A stretch of 64,000 nucleotides of DNA from Thiodiazotropha sp040506705 (GCA_040506705.1 JBEVWG010000009.1:1-64000); one strand, 5' to 3'; counted from the stretch's first letter, positions 33,830-43,599 are shown. Notes: generated from the sequence alone by a model not told the origin. Numbers and translations: made by a program.

Positions 33830-35002
33830 TTATCTGAGAAAATCAGCAACCAGGGTGCTGACTTTTTCGATAATCTCTTCACACTCTTCATCACTGATAA
33901 TCAGTGGTGGTAGAAGACGAATTACATTGCCCGCGGTTACATTGATGAGCAGGCCCATGTTGAGGGCGCTACTGACCAGTTCGCCACAAGGGCGATCCAT
34001 TTCAATACCGATTATCAGGCCCTTGCTGCGGATGGTCACGACCCCGGACAAGTCGCCCAGTTCAGATTCAAATCCTCTCTGGAGATGCTGGCCTAATTGA
34101 GCCGCCCTCTCAGAGAGATTCTGTGATTCCATAACATCAAGTACTGACATTGCGACACGGCAGGCCAATGGATTACCGCCGAAAGTCGAACCGTGATTTC
34201 CAGGCGCTAAAACTTCGGCTGCTGCTCCCCTTGCCAGGCAGGCGCCGATTGGCATGCCATTGCCCAATCCTTTGGCCAGAGTCATCACATCGGGCAAACT
34301 ATTCTCATGTTGGTGAGCAAATAGTTTTCCAGTGCGGCCAATGCCTGTCTGGATTTCGTCGAGCATCATCAGCCACTGGTGTTGATCGCAAATTTCACGA
34401 ATACGTTTCAGGTAGTCAGGGGCTGGGATGTTGACACCGCCTTCACCCTGGACAGGCTCAACCAGCACTGCAACAACATTGTTGTGGTGCTTGGCTATTT
34501 CAGTGATCGCTTCAATATCGTCGTAGGGTACCCTTACAAAGCCCTGAACCAGGGGTTCAAAACCAGCCTGAACCTTGCGACTGCCTGTGGCAGACAGGGT
34601 TGCCAGGGTTCGACCATGAAAACTCTGTTCCATGACGATAATTGCGGGATTTTTTATCTCTTTTTTGTTGCCGTATAGCCGAGCAATCTTAATTGCAGCC
34701 TCATTCGCCTCAGCTCCTGAATTCGCAAAGAAGGCTCGCTCCATGCTGGCGAGAGAACAGAGTCGAGCACCAAGTTTTTCCTGCAGTGGTATTCTGTAGA
34801 GATTGGATGTATGCAGAAGCGTGTTAGCCTGATCGCACAGCGCCTTTGCTATTTCGGGGTGGGCATGACCAAGACCGCAGACTGCAACGCCAGTAACCGC
34901 ATCAAGGTATTTGTTTTCTTCGCTATCCCACAGCCAAGCGCCTTCGCCGCGCTCAAAAGCGACGGGCAAGCGTAGATAGGTTGTCATTAGAGAGTCGGCC
35001 AT
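33830..35002 (-). CDS. argD: acetylornithine aminotransferase
   Basis: A 390-residue class III PLP aminotransferase converting N-acetylglutamate semialdehyde to N-acetylornithine. YLRLPVAFERGEGAWLWD, GVAVCGLGHAHPE, FFANSGAEANEAAIK, SFHGRTLATLSATG, LDEIQTGIGRTG and the PLP-lysine in TLAKGLGNGMPIG are present. I chose ATG 35002 with GGGG ahead; two further ATGs lie up to 18 bases upstream. Directly upstream of argF. It may also act in lysine synthesis, as ArgD often does. Confidence 0.94.
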   Translation of the reverse strand: MADSLMTTYLRLPVAFERGEGAWLWDSEENKYLDAVTGVAVCGLGHAHPEIAKALCDQANTLLHTSNLYRIPLQEKLGARLCSLASMERAFFANSGAEANEAAIKIARLYGNKKEIKNPAIIVMEQSFHGRTLATLSATGSRKVQAGFEPLVQGFVRVPYDDIEAITEIAKHHNNVVAVLVEPVQGEGGVNIPAPDYLKRIREICDQHQWLMMLDEIQTGIGRTGKLFAHQHENSLPDVMTLAKGLGNGMPIGACLARGAAAEVLAPGNHGSTFGGNPLACRVAMSVLDVMESQNLSERAAQLGQHLQRGFESELGDLSGVVTIRSKGLIIGIEMDRPCGELVSSALNMGLLINVTAGNVIRLLPPLIISDEECEEIIEKVSTLVADFLR

Positions 35003-35333
35003 CCGCAACCCCATAAACAAAAAAGCATCCTAAAAAGGACGCTGGTCTGAAAAAAGCCCAATTTTTTCTAAAGAAAAGAATAGGGCCGATAATTTTCGCC
35101 TGATTGACGGGCAATCAGCAAGTATACCTTGTAATGACGAATTTTCAAAGTACTGGGATTTTCTGCCAGTTCGGTTTTGATATAGGGTTGCCCTTAATTT
35201 TTTAATTATCCACCTCGGTTAACCCATATTCCTCAGTTGACCGCTGATATCTTGCGTAATGCTATGATATGCCATATCAGCCTGAAAAGTTTTTTTGTTC
35301 AGACTTATGTGTAGGTAGATGGAGTATCGCTAG
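35003..35333. other. divergent spacer argD / copD-like
   Basis: About 330 AT-rich bases. On the plus strand an extended -10 box TGCTATGAT (35260-35268) precedes the copD-like gene by 65 bases. I could not identify an arginine operator by eye. Confidence 0.45.
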
Positions 35334-35789
35334 ATGTCAATTGCGCTGAGTTTACACTTACTGGGTGTCATTATCTGGGTTGGGGGGATGTTCTTTACCC
35401 ATGTGGTATTACGTCCAGTTCTGAATAAAGAGTTGGAGCCTCATCACAGACTGCCTCTGTTGCTAAAGATTTTTGACAGTTTTTTTCCATGGGTCTGGGG
35501 GGTGGTGATCATAATTCTTGCCAGTGGCTACTGGATGCTGTTTACCCAATATGACGATGGCGCCAGTTTCTGGTTGAATAGCATGACCGTGATTGGCACA
35601 GTGATGGCAGCTATCTTTATCTTTATCTACTCCATTCCTTATCCTCAACTTGAAGCTGCTTTAAAGGGTGATGATATGCCCAGGGCGGTTGCGGCGATTT
35701 CTCTGATTCGACAATTGATATTGGTGAACCTGGTATTGGGGGTGTTGGTCACTCTGGCTGCTATGTTTGGTAAATATGGAGTGCTTTAA
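35334..35789 (+). CDS. CopD-like integral membrane protein
   Basis: A 151-residue protein with four predicted transmembrane helices. Helix 1 carries His and Trp in SLHLLGVIIWVGGMFFTHVV, a pattern of the CopD family that often marks haem or copper ligands; IRQLILVNLVLGVLVTLAAM is helix 4. Proteins of this type are poorly characterised and sometimes annotated as copper-resistance D. Monocistronic by appearance, with a 35-bp hairpin repeat right at its stop codon. Confidence 0.72.
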   Translation: MSIALSLHLLGVIIWVGGMFFTHVVLRPVLNKELEPHHRLPLLLKIFDSFFPWVWGVVIIILASGYWMLFTQYDDGASFWLNSMTVIGTVMAAIFIFIYSIPYPQLEAALKGDDMPRAVAAISLIRQLILVNLVLGVLVTLAAMFGKYGVL

Positions 35790-35820
35790 GGGCACAAGCA
35801 GTTAATAGAGGTGCCCTTAA
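35786..35820 (+). terminator. 35-bp hairpin repeat at the copD-like stop (copy 1)
   Basis: TTAAGGGCAC and GTGCCCTTAA form a 10-bp perfect stem around a 15-base loop (aagcagttaatagag). The stem begins inside the stop codon. A near-identical 35-mer lies at 43662-43696 after the narL-like gene. There is no long T-run, but placement supports a terminator role. Confidence 0.6.
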
Positions 35821-35910
35821 GTCCGTGGTGATTTCTGGTTAGTATGCTACCCGTGACCAATTCATATCGGTTTATGGGGCTGCGATCTCTCTTTTATTGT
35901 CAGATAGAAG

Positions 35911-36885
35911 CTATCCACCCAATGCAGACATTGGGCGAATGATAGCGCTTGGAGCTTCAACAAAATGGTGCTTTAAAGGTTTTCTTGAAATTGCCTGGCG
36001 GATTGCCTGTTGAATCTCTTGATCTGAGGCGCCATTGCGCATCATCGAACCCAGAGGCAGCTTCTCTTCCTGACCCAGGCATAGATGCAGGTCTCCATTC
36101 ACAGATAGACGCACACGGTTACATGTATCGCAAAAATGTTGTGATTTTGGCGTAATAAAACCGACTACCAATGAGCTGTTATCGACTCGATAGTAGCGAG
36201 CTGGGCCACTGCCGTGGAGGGCGGTTGATTGTAAGTCGTAGCGCTTTTTCAGACGCGTTTCAATCTCAGAAAGTGGCATGTATTGTTCAGATGCAGTCCG
36301 GCCTGCGTCACCTACAGGCATGGTCTCAATAAAGCGTAAAGTTAAATCTTGTTCGATACAGTAGTCGATCATGGCTTCTACGTCATCATCATTGATGCCT
36401 CGCATGATTACCATGTTGACCTTGATGGGCGAGTAACCACAACTCCTGGCGCATTCAATCCCCTCTAGCACGGGTCGTAGATGACTGCCTGTAATTTCGT
36501 GAAATTTATTTTTATTTATAGTGTCCAGACTGATGTTCAATCTAGAGACACCTGCCGCTTTCAAGGGTTTTGCAAACTGGGAGAGTCTTGAGGCATTGGT
36601 GCTCAGGGATAACTCATCGATACCGGAGATGTTTGAGATGCGTTGTGCGATTTCTACAACCTCCTTGCGCACCAGAGGTTCGCCGCCCGTTAGCCGAACA
36701 TGTCTGACACCAAGCAGGGCGAACTGATTAACCAGTCGTTCAATCTCATCACAGTTTAGCCAATCGTTCGGAGTTTCGAATGCTCTGTGGCTGCGGGGAA
36801 GGCAATAAAAACAACGGAAATCGCAGCGATCAGTAACAGATAACCGCAGATATTCGATATGTCTTCCATATGAATCGCTTAACAT
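35911..36885 (-). CDS. moaA: GTP 3',8-cyclase (molybdenum cofactor synthesis)
   Basis: A 324-residue radical SAM enzyme making the cyclic precursor of pyranopterin from GTP. The N-terminal cluster motif is TDRCDFRCFYC (about residues 18-28), the C-terminal cluster is CDTCNRVRLSVNGDLHLCLG (about 255-274), and the chain ends in the functional Gly-Gly. RLTGGEPLVR is the SAM-binding motif. It follows napC on the same strand after 177 bases; the product is needed by NapA and by the tungsten enzyme encoded further right. Confidence 0.95.
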   Translation of the reverse strand: MLSDSYGRHIEYLRLSVTDRCDFRCFYCLPRSHRAFETPNDWLNCDEIERLVNQFALLGVRHVRLTGGEPLVRKEVVEIAQRISNISGIDELSLSTNASRLSQFAKPLKAAGVSRLNISLDTINKNKFHEITGSHLRPVLEGIECARSCGYSPIKVNMVIMRGINDDDVEAMIDYCIEQDLTLRFIETMPVGDAGRTASEQYMPLSEIETRLKKRYDLQSTALHGSGPARYYRVDNSSLVVGFITPKSQHFCDTCNRVRLSVNGDLHLCLGQEEKLPLGSMMRNGASDQEIQQAIRQAISRKPLKHHFVEAPSAIIRPMSALGG

Positions 36886-37062
36886 GACTCTTTTCCGGTA
36901 GATGGTAGGTAGGGATTCATCCTAGTTTGATTGTGACATTCTGGCAGTTTTTTATCCTTCAACAACCCTCTGATGCTTGAACCACTAAAGGGTATCTTAC
37001 TCATTAAACGAACACCAGTAACAAAAGATCCGGTGAGCGTTTTCAGGAAAGATAGCGAAAAC

Positions 37063-37638
37063 TTATTCATAGGTTTCTGTTGGATCAAAGCCCTTAGGAA
37101 GTGCATGGGCAATACCCTTATGACAATCGATACAGGTTTGTTGAGGCTTCTTTCCATCAACCGCATCCCAGTAGTGTGGGTCGTGTTGATCGGCGCTTCG
37201 AGGCGTCTGTTTGTCTAAGTCCATGGAGATGAATTTGTGGCAGTTGCGGCACTCCCTTGAATCGGTTTTTTTCATGGAACGCCAAACATTCTGTGCCAGC
37301 TCCAGACGCTTGGCCTCAAATTTTTCTGGGGTATCTATAGTCCCCAGCATCTTATGATAAAGCTCATTGGATGCCTGAATTTTACGCACTATTTTATGCA
37401 CCCACTCTTTGGGTACATGGCAATCGGGACAGGTGGCCCGTACACCGGTTCTGTTGGTAAAATGAACGGTCTCTTGTAATTCCTGATAAACCGTTTCCTC
37501 CATCTCGTGACATGAAATACAGAAGGCTTCGGTATTGGTCATCTCCATTGCGGTATTAAATCCACCCCAGAGCACGATACCGGCAACGATGCCAATGGCG
37601 ACCAGGAACAAACCACCTTTTTTCTTACTTTCACTCAT
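37063..37638 (-). CDS. napC: tetrahaem c-type cytochrome NapC
   Basis: A 191-residue NapC/NirT-family quinol dehydrogenase, anchored by one N-terminal helix (GLFLVAIGIVAGIVLWGG). Four haem motifs: CISCH, CPDCH, CRNCH and CIDCH. It takes electrons from the quinol pool and passes them to NapB. Last nap gene, 78 bases after napB. The operon also has napGH, a second quinol-oxidising route. Confidence 0.94.
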   Translation of the reverse strand: MSESKKKGGLFLVAIGIVAGIVLWGGFNTAMEMTNTEAFCISCHEMEETVYQELQETVHFTNRTGVRATCPDCHVPKEWVHKIVRKIQASNELYHKMLGTIDTPEKFEAKRLELAQNVWRSMKKTDSRECRNCHKFISMDLDKQTPRSADQHDPHYWDAVDGKKPQQTCIDCHKGIAHALPKGFDPTETYE

Positions 37639-37716
37639 TATTGCACCAGATTATTTTCGATTACTGCTTAAGGACACCGCTAACCCCGACCTTGAGGATA
37701 AGGGTCTGCACTCCAG

Positions 37717-38142
37717 CTATTTATTACCTTGAAAGTTGTTCTGCACCAGAGGGTCGGCTCCAACCTGGGAGGCATGGCACTGAGTACAGAAATAACGCCG
37801 ACTTGAAACACTCTTCAAGACTTTGCCATCACGACTCTGGTAGTGGCTGTCACCTACTTTCGGTGCCTTCTCTTTTTCATAGGTCGATTCACTGTGACAC
37901 TTCATACAACCATTGTTTTTTAGGTTGATGACATACTTGTCTACTTCATGGGGCACCATGGGTGGCTGCAGTTTGTAGCTGCGCTCGATACCGCCTTTGA
38001 CATTGATAATTTTCATATTGACTGGCTTTTTAGCCATAGCTTCCAGTTTATCGCCCCGTAGCGATTGAACCTCAGCGAATAGTGTTGTCGACAGGAACAT
38101 CATTGCTATTGCCGCAATGGTTGGGAATGCGATCTTTTTCAT
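37717..38142 (-). CDS. napB: periplasmic dihaem cytochrome NapB
   Basis: A 141-residue small subunit of the periplasmic nitrate reductase. Leader KKIAFPTIAAIAMMFLSTTLFA, then two haem c motifs, CMKCH and CTQCH, with conserved His in PPMVPHEVD. The start at 38142 is favoured by GGAG with proper spacing; an ATG 24 bases upstream is possible. It donates electrons to NapA. Confidence 0.93.
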   Translation of the reverse strand: MKKIAFPTIAAIAMMFLSTTLFAEVQSLRGDKLEAMAKKPVNMKIINVKGGIERSYKLQPPMVPHEVDKYVINLKNNGCMKCHSESTYEKEKAPKVGDSHYQSRDGKVLKSVSSRRYFCTQCHASQVGADPLVQNNFQGNK

Positions 38143-38191
38143 ACCTTTCTCCATCATCACTCTCATGAACAGAAATTATTTAGTGTGCCGG

Positions 38192-39100
38192 TCAGACCCG
38201 GACACCCCGATTGATTTGATTCACTCGCTTACTCGCGCGAATTTTTTTGACTCGACGACCGCCAAAACTGAAAACCTCTTTTGCACAGATATCGATGCAA
38301 CGCCCGCAATTGGTACAATCAGAAGAGAGGATTACCGGGCTCAGGCCCTTCTTCTCTCCTTTGAGTGCCGGTTTGATTACCTGGGGTTCTGGACAGACCA
38401 CATAACACTCCATGCAATCGTTACAAGCTTGTCGCTGAACTGCATTTACCTTCAGCAGGCTCCTACTGCCCAGCAAGTTGTAGAAAGCGCCTACCGGACA
38501 GATGTGACCACACCAGCCATCCTTTGCCAGCAGCAGATCGAACAGAAAGATTCCACCGATCATTAGCCACGCAGCACCCATACCAAATACGATGCCCCGG
38601 AACATCATGGAGACCGGATTGACCAGTTCCCAGATGATGCCGCCAGCTGCAACCAGGGGTAGTACCAGGGTCATCCCCAGCATCCAGTAGCGGGTTGAGC
38701 GGGAGATCTGGGAGGTTGTTCGAATACCCATCTTGCGTCTCAGCCAAGCGGCCAGGTCAGTGACCATGTTGACCGGACAGACCCAGGAGCAGTAGACCCG
38801 GCCACCTACCAGCAGATAGAAGGCCAGTACAATGGCAACACCGATAATGGCAGCAGTCTCAGGCACTACGCCGGAGAGCATGGCTTGTAACAGCACATAG
38901 GGGTCGGTCAGGGGCAGGAGATCCAAGGTCAGGCTGGAAGCCAGATTCCCTTTGACGATCCAAATGCCAAGCCAGGGTCCGGTGAGGAACAGAGCCAGAA
39001 TTCCGAGTTGGCTGAATCGCCGCAGGAGCAGATATTTGTGTGACTTCAGCCAGCCCTTGGCTGCAATAGCGTCATCACCCAATGTTGTCATATCGACCAT
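38192..39100 (-). CDS. napH: membrane quinol dehydrogenase NapH
   Basis: A 302-residue polytopic iron-sulfur protein. Four or more membrane helices, CSWVCPVNMVTD and CGHICPVGAFYN on the loops, and two ferredoxin clusters at the C-terminus (CMECYVVCPEP and CTNCGRCIDICAK). It forms the NapGH quinol-oxidising branch. The start at 39100 sits one base after the napG stop, so translation is coupled; a longer reading from 39175 overlaps napG heavily and is unlikely. Confidence 0.92.
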   Translation of the reverse strand: MVDMTTLGDDAIAAKGWLKSHKYLLLRRFSQLGILALFLTGPWLGIWIVKGNLASSLTLDLLPLTDPYVLLQAMLSGVVPETAAIIGVAIVLAFYLLVGGRVYCSWVCPVNMVTDLAAWLRRKMGIRTTSQISRSTRYWMLGMTLVLPLVAAGGIIWELVNPVSMMFRGIVFGMGAAWLMIGGIFLFDLLLAKDGWCGHICPVGAFYNLLGSRSLLKVNAVQRQACNDCMECYVVCPEPQVIKPALKGEKKGLSPVILSSDCTNCGRCIDICAKEVFSFGGRRVKKIRASKRVNQINRGVRV

Positions 39101-39101
39101 A

Positions 39102-39959
39102 CTATTTGTCCATAAAGCCGCTATTGAGTGTATCCAGAGGGTTGGAGGAGAATGGGGTCTCCTCAGCCTTCCCATCGATGATCAACCCCTCACCTTGCAG
39201 GTCATAACGCACCCCTTCGGGTAGGTTGTAGCGATGCTCGGTATCAGGGGTGACCAAAGCCTTGCCTGCCTCAGCTTTCTCCTGCCATCCCAGGCGGTAG
39301 TGCTCGCCTAATGCCCCTTTGGCCAGGTGTGTGGGAAAGATCTTGATTGCCGCTTCTTCCAGGATGCAGGCCCGCTCACAAAGCCCACAACCAGTACAGG
39401 CATTGGAGTGCACTACAGGAATGAACAGGGCGTGTTTGCCTGAACGGGTGTTGTGCTGCATATCCAGGCTGATGGCACGGCCGCGGATCGGGCAGACATT
39501 GAAGCAGACTTCGCAACGTAGACCATGGAAGGCAATACAGCTCTCCTGATCGATTACCACGGCAAGGCCCATACGAGACTCTTCTATATCTTTCAGCTCA
39601 TGATCCAGGGCATTGGTCGGGCAGGCCACGACACAGGGGATCTCTTCACACATTTCACAGGGCCCTGTACGGGCGATGAAATAGGGTGTCCCCGTGGCGA
39701 CTTCGTCACCAACTTCACCGAGAAACAGGATCTCATATGGACAGTCGCGAACACAAAGACCGCAGCGGATACAGGCTCCGAGAAACTCCTCTTCCGGCAG
39801 GGCGCCAGGAGGGCGTAGGTAGTTCGCCGGCATGGATGAGGCGCGATGGGAGTAGGCTCCCAGCCCCAGTCCAACCAGTCCGACACTACAAGCAGTCTTG
39901 AGCATGTTGCCCAGAAACTGTCTGCGGTTGATTTCGTTTTTTGTCTCAGACTCTGACAT
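39102..39959 (-). CDS. napG: periplasmic ferredoxin-type protein NapG
   Basis: A 285-residue Tat-exported protein. NRRQFLGNM is the twin-arginine motif (about residues 11-19); four Cys clusters follow: CIRCGLCVRDCP, CEMCEEIPCVVACP, CEVCFNVCPIRG and CTGCGLCERACI. The start at 39959 puts the Tat motif at the usual depth. It receives electrons from NapH for the nitrate reductase. Confidence 0.93.
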   Translation of the reverse strand: MSESETKNEINRRQFLGNMLKTACSVGLVGLGLGAYSHRASSMPANYLRPPGALPEEEFLGACIRCGLCVRDCPYEILFLGEVGDEVATGTPYFIARTGPCEMCEEIPCVVACPTNALDHELKDIEESRMGLAVVIDQESCIAFHGLRCEVCFNVCPIRGRAISLDMQHNTRSGKHALFIPVVHSNACTGCGLCERACILEEAAIKIFPTHLAKGALGEHYRLGWQEKAEAGKALVTPDTEHRYNLPEGVRYDLQGEGLIIDGKAEETPFSSNPLDTLNSGFMDK

Positions 39960-40015
39960 AACTGCTTGATGGTTGTTGCTTCGTTTCCAGTTAACTGGCC
40001 GGCCCGGTGGCACAG

Positions 40016-42589
40016 CTAGGCACGCGCAATCTTCACTGCACACTTCTTGTAGTCCGTCTCTTTCGAGAGTGGATCTGTTTGGTCCAGTGTCAGCTTGTTG
40101 ATCAAACGACCGGCATCAAACCAGGGTACAAACACCAGTCCCTCCGGTGGTTTATTGCGACCCTTGGTGTCGACCTTGCAAACGATTTCTCCGCGACGAG
40201 AACTGATCTTGGCCAATGCGCCATTACGAAGCCGGCGCTTCTTGGCATCCTTCGGGTGCATATAGATCACAGCATCGGGTACAGCACGATAGAGCTCAGG
40301 AACACGACGTGTCATAGAGCCGGAGTGCCAATGCTCCAAAACGCGACCGGTGCAGAGCCACAGATCAAACTCTTTATCTGGCGGCTCGGCTGCTGGCTCA
40401 TAAGGTGCGGTGATGATATTGGCCCGTCCGTCCGGCTTACCGTAGAACTTGACGCCTTCACCTTTGGCTACATGGGGATCGTAACCTTCACGGAAACGCC
40501 ACAGGGTCTCTTTGCCGTTAATCACCGGCCAGCGTAGACCCCGTGCCTTGTGGTAGGCCCCGAACTCAGCCATTTCATGGCCCTTCTTTGGGATGCCTTC
40601 TGCTGAGTTAAACAGGCGGTACTCTTCGAACAGACCTTTCTGAACATAGAAACCAAAGTCACTGGATTCATGGTTGTTGTAGTTGTTGCCGCGACTATCG
40701 GTGACCTGTTCTGCAGGGAACTTATCGACCTGGCCATTGGTGTAGAGCACTTCGTAAAGGGTTTTGCCTGCATACTCAGGTTTTTTGGCAATCAGGTCGG
40801 CTGGCCAGACATCCTCGACCTTTATGTATTTGGCGAATTCCATCAGCTGCCATAGGTCGGATTTGGCCTCTCCTGGTGCCGATACCTGCTCACGCCAGAA
40901 CTGGGTGCGTCGCTCGGCGTTACCATAAGCCCCCTCTTTTTCGATCCACATGGCAGTTGGCAGGATCAAATCTGCAGCCTGGGCCGAAACTGTTGGATAG
41001 GGGTCAGAGACGGTGATGAAGTTATCTGCATTGCGCCAGCCGGGAAGACTCTCGTCATTCATGTTGGCAGCAGCCTGCATATTGTTGTTACACATCACCC
41101 AGAAGGTATTCATCTTGCCGTCTTTCAGTGCACGATGCATAGCGACCGCATGGATCAGGGTCTTGCCCATGGGCTTGCCGCTGATGTCCGATTGATCAGC
41201 ATCATCGGCCTTACCGTTAGCTCGCGGGATGGTGCCGGCGGGCAGCTTCCAGGTCTTCTCGGCAAACTTACAGTGTGCATCCTTTTTCACCACCAGGTCG
41301 GCGGGCAGACGGTGAGTGAAGGTACCAACTTCGCGTGCGGTACCGCAGGCAGAAGGTTGGCCGGTCAGTGAGAAGGGACTGTTGCCCGGTTCGGCGATCT
41401 TGCCCATCAGCAGATGAACGTTATAGCAGAGGCCATTGACCCAGACGCCGCGGGTATGTTGGTTGAAACCCATAGTCCAATAGGAGGCGACCTTCTTGTT
41501 GGGATCGGCATAGGCCTTGGCCAGTCTCAGAAGCTTATCTTCAGGCACCTTGGATAACTTGGAGGTATGCTCCAATGTGTAGGGTTCCACCGATTTGGCA
41601 TACTCTTCAAAACTGATTTTGCTAAGCTTACCCTTGTTGCGGTTCTTGGCCGCTTTTTCACGGGGATCTGTGGCGCGTAAACCATAGCCGATATCGGTTG
41701 GGGTCTTGGTGAAGTTGACATGCTTGTCGATGAACTCCTTGTTATATGCCTTATTCTGGATGATGTAGTTGGCGATATAGTTAAGGATGGCCAAATCTGT
41801 TTGGGGTTCAAAAACCATACCGTTATCAGCCAATTCATAACAACGATGCTCGTAGGTTGATAGTACGTGGACTTCACAACCCGGCTTGGTCAGACGGGTA
41901 TCAGTGAGACGCGACCAGAGGATTGGATGCATCTCTGCCATGTTGGCGCCCCAGAGTACAAATACATCAGCATGCTCCAGATCGTCATAGCAGACCATCG
42001 GCTCATCGATGCCGAAACCCCGCATGAAAGCACCCACAGCGGATGCCATACAGTGACGGGCATTAGGTTCGAGACTGTTTGAACGGAAACCCGCTTTCAA
42101 CAATTTTGAAGCTGCATAACCCTCCCACACCGTCCATTGTCCAGAACCAAACATGCCGATGCCTTTTGCACCTTTGGCCTTGCGAGCCGCAATCCATTTT
42201 TCGGCCATGGTCTTGAAGGCCTCATCCCAGGATACCGCTTCGAACTTGCCGTCCTTGTCATATTTACCGTTGGTTTTACGCAGCAGTGGTTTGGTCAGAC
42301 GATCCTCTCCGTAGAGAATCTTGGGTAAAAAGTAACCTTTAATGCAGTTCAGGCCCTTGTTGACCGGCGCATCGGGATCACCTTGGCTGGCAACAACCTT
42401 GCCATCTTTAACCCCCATCAAAACGCTACAACCGGTACCACAATAGCGACAGGCTGCCTTGTCCCAGCGAATACCGTCGTCAGCATCAACTGCAGCAACA
42501 GCTTGGGTTACAGGTATGGTGACACCAGCCACGGAGGCTGCTGCGGCTGCTGCGTTACTTTTGATAAATTCTCTTCTAGTTAATTTCAC
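40016..42589 (-). CDS. napA: periplasmic nitrate reductase catalytic subunit
   Basis: An 857-residue molybdoenzyme. Tat signal LTRREFIKSNAAAAAASVAG; [4Fe-4S] motif CRYCGTGCSVLMGV (about residues 47-60) with the fourth Cys in GLNCIKGYF; molybdenum ligand Cys in NARHCMASAVGAFM (about 180). It reduces nitrate to nitrite in the periplasm. Together with napFDGHBC it is a complete system. Gap to napG 56 bases; its start overlaps napD by 14 bases. Confidence 0.97.
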   Translation of the reverse strand: MKLTRREFIKSNAAAAAASVAGVTIPVTQAVAAVDADDGIRWDKAACRYCGTGCSVLMGVKDGKVVASQGDPDAPVNKGLNCIKGYFLPKILYGEDRLTKPLLRKTNGKYDKDGKFEAVSWDEAFKTMAEKWIAARKAKGAKGIGMFGSGQWTVWEGYAASKLLKAGFRSNSLEPNARHCMASAVGAFMRGFGIDEPMVCYDDLEHADVFVLWGANMAEMHPILWSRLTDTRLTKPGCEVHVLSTYEHRCYELADNGMVFEPQTDLAILNYIANYIIQNKAYNKEFIDKHVNFTKTPTDIGYGLRATDPREKAAKNRNKGKLSKISFEEYAKSVEPYTLEHTSKLSKVPEDKLLRLAKAYADPNKKVASYWTMGFNQHTRGVWVNGLCYNVHLLMGKIAEPGNSPFSLTGQPSACGTAREVGTFTHRLPADLVVKKDAHCKFAEKTWKLPAGTIPRANGKADDADQSDISGKPMGKTLIHAVAMHRALKDGKMNTFWVMCNNNMQAAANMNDESLPGWRNADNFITVSDPYPTVSAQAADLILPTAMWIEKEGAYGNAERRTQFWREQVSAPGEAKSDLWQLMEFAKYIKVEDVWPADLIAKKPEYAGKTLYEVLYTNGQVDKFPAEQVTDSRGNNYNNHESSDFGFYVQKGLFEEYRLFNSAEGIPKKGHEMAEFGAYHKARGLRWPVINGKETLWRFREGYDPHVAKGEGVKFYGKPDGRANIITAPYEPAAEPPDKEFDLWLCTGRVLEHWHSGSMTRRVPELYRAVPDAVIYMHPKDAKKRRLRNGALAKISSRRGEIVCKVDTKGRNKPPEGLVFVPWFDAGRLINKLTLDQTDPLSKETDYKKCAVKIARA

Positions 42590-42845
42590 GGTTCATTTCC
42601 TCCATCGACTCTTCACCGCCATAGTGGTAAATCAAAACTGTATTCACGACGCCTTCTACGTCGCGTAGTGCATTCATCTGGTCAGATACCGGAGAGACCG
42701 TTTCACCCTCGTCCTCTATAGTGACAATAAGTTTGTCTACTTCCATACCACCGTGGACTTCAACCCCAGGAAATCGATAGAGACGTTCCGAGACCTGCGC
42801 TCCCTGGGAGGGTTTTGTATGGATTATCAGGCTACATATATTCAT
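42576..42845 (-). CDS. napD: NapA maturation chaperone NapD
   Basis: An 89-residue ferredoxin-fold chaperone (NICSLIIHTKPSQGAQVSER, GVEVHGGMEVDKLIVTIED). It binds the NapA Tat signal before cofactor insertion. The start at 42845 gives the usual N-terminus. Ends inside napA, implying coupled translation. Confidence 0.92.
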   Translation of the reverse strand: MNICSLIIHTKPSQGAQVSERLYRFPGVEVHGGMEVDKLIVTIEDEGETVSPVSDQMNALRDVEGVVNTVLIYHYGGEESMEEMNREIN

Positions 42846-42872
42846 GAATGATTCTTTCCTCACGTGGCTCTG

Positions 42873-43385
42873 TCAGGCCGCTTGTGGATGCGCTCCGGGC
42901 AGAATGGAAATAGATTGATTGGGACAAACTGAAATGCACTCCCCGCATCCGCTGCAAGATTGTCTGTTGAGTATCGGTGTGGCGCGCCCTTTGGTCTCAA
43001 GTTTGAAGCGGATTGCCGACTCTTCACAGATCTCTCCACAGCTTCTGCAGACCACCCCATTTTGTGAAAGACAGCCGTTATTGATGGTTACTTCCAGGTT
43101 CCAGGGCGATATGTTGGGATCGGTAGTGAAACTCAGGGCGTGGTGTTGGCATGCCTTTACGCAATCACCACAAAAGGTGCAGTGGTTTTGAGAAAAATCG
43201 ATTTTTGGAAAGCCGCGAGATCCCTTGCTGATGATGAGACTCGGGCAGACATCCATGCAGTCATTGCAACGCTGACAAAGATCGGTAAATGATGCTTCAG
43301 GTTGTGACCAGGGGGGGCGGATCTCACGCTGGCGACCGCGCAGGTCACCGCGTAAAAACTGTGATCTGTCAATATTTCTTAGCAA
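42873..43385 (-). CDS. napF: ferredoxin-type protein NapF
   Basis: A 170-residue cytoplasmic protein with Cys clusters CQRCNDCMDVCP, CTFCGDCVKACQ, CRSCGEIC and CSGCGECISVCP, i.e. the four-cluster NapF type. It is thought to help load the Fe-S centre of NapA. First gene of the operon; a perfect FNR box lies 94 bases before its start. Confidence 0.93.
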   Translation of the reverse strand: MLRNIDRSQFLRGDLRGRQREIRPPWSQPEASFTDLCQRCNDCMDVCPSLIISKGSRGFPKIDFSQNHCTFCGDCVKACQHHALSFTTDPNISPWNLEVTINNGCLSQNGVVCRSCGEICEESAIRFKLETKGRATPILNRQSCSGCGECISVCPNQSISILPGAHPQAA

Positions 43386-43478
43386 CTGTTGTAACCTCGA
43401 GCTAAAGCTAATGAGAGTGGCTTAATAGTGGCCGCTTAACTCTTCTCGAGAGTGTTTCACTTGCCCATGCCAAGCGCT

Positions 43479-43492
43479 TTGATTCTGATCAA
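43479..43492. promoter_or_regulatory. FNR box upstream of napF
   Basis: TTGATTCTGATCAA matches the FNR/ANR consensus TTGAT-N4-ATCAA at every position and extends by one matching base each side. If it acts from -41.5, transcription toward napF would start near 43444. Oxygen-sensitive activation of nap follows. Confidence 0.8.
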
Positions 43493-43592
43493 ATGAGAGG
43501 CTAAAAAATAGTAGAAAAATATAGATAAATCAATGCTTTACCAATTTATTGGTAACGACTGATACCTCAATGTGAGTAGTTGCTAATTCGTT

Positions 43593-43599
43593 ATGGGTA
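43593..43599 (-). promoter_or_regulatory. NarL/NarP-type heptamer
   Basis: TACCCAT on the minus strand matches TACYYMT. Near-matches lie at about 43563 and 43574. It sits between the FNR box and the narXL-like genes; a single heptamer is weak evidence. Confidence 0.35.
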
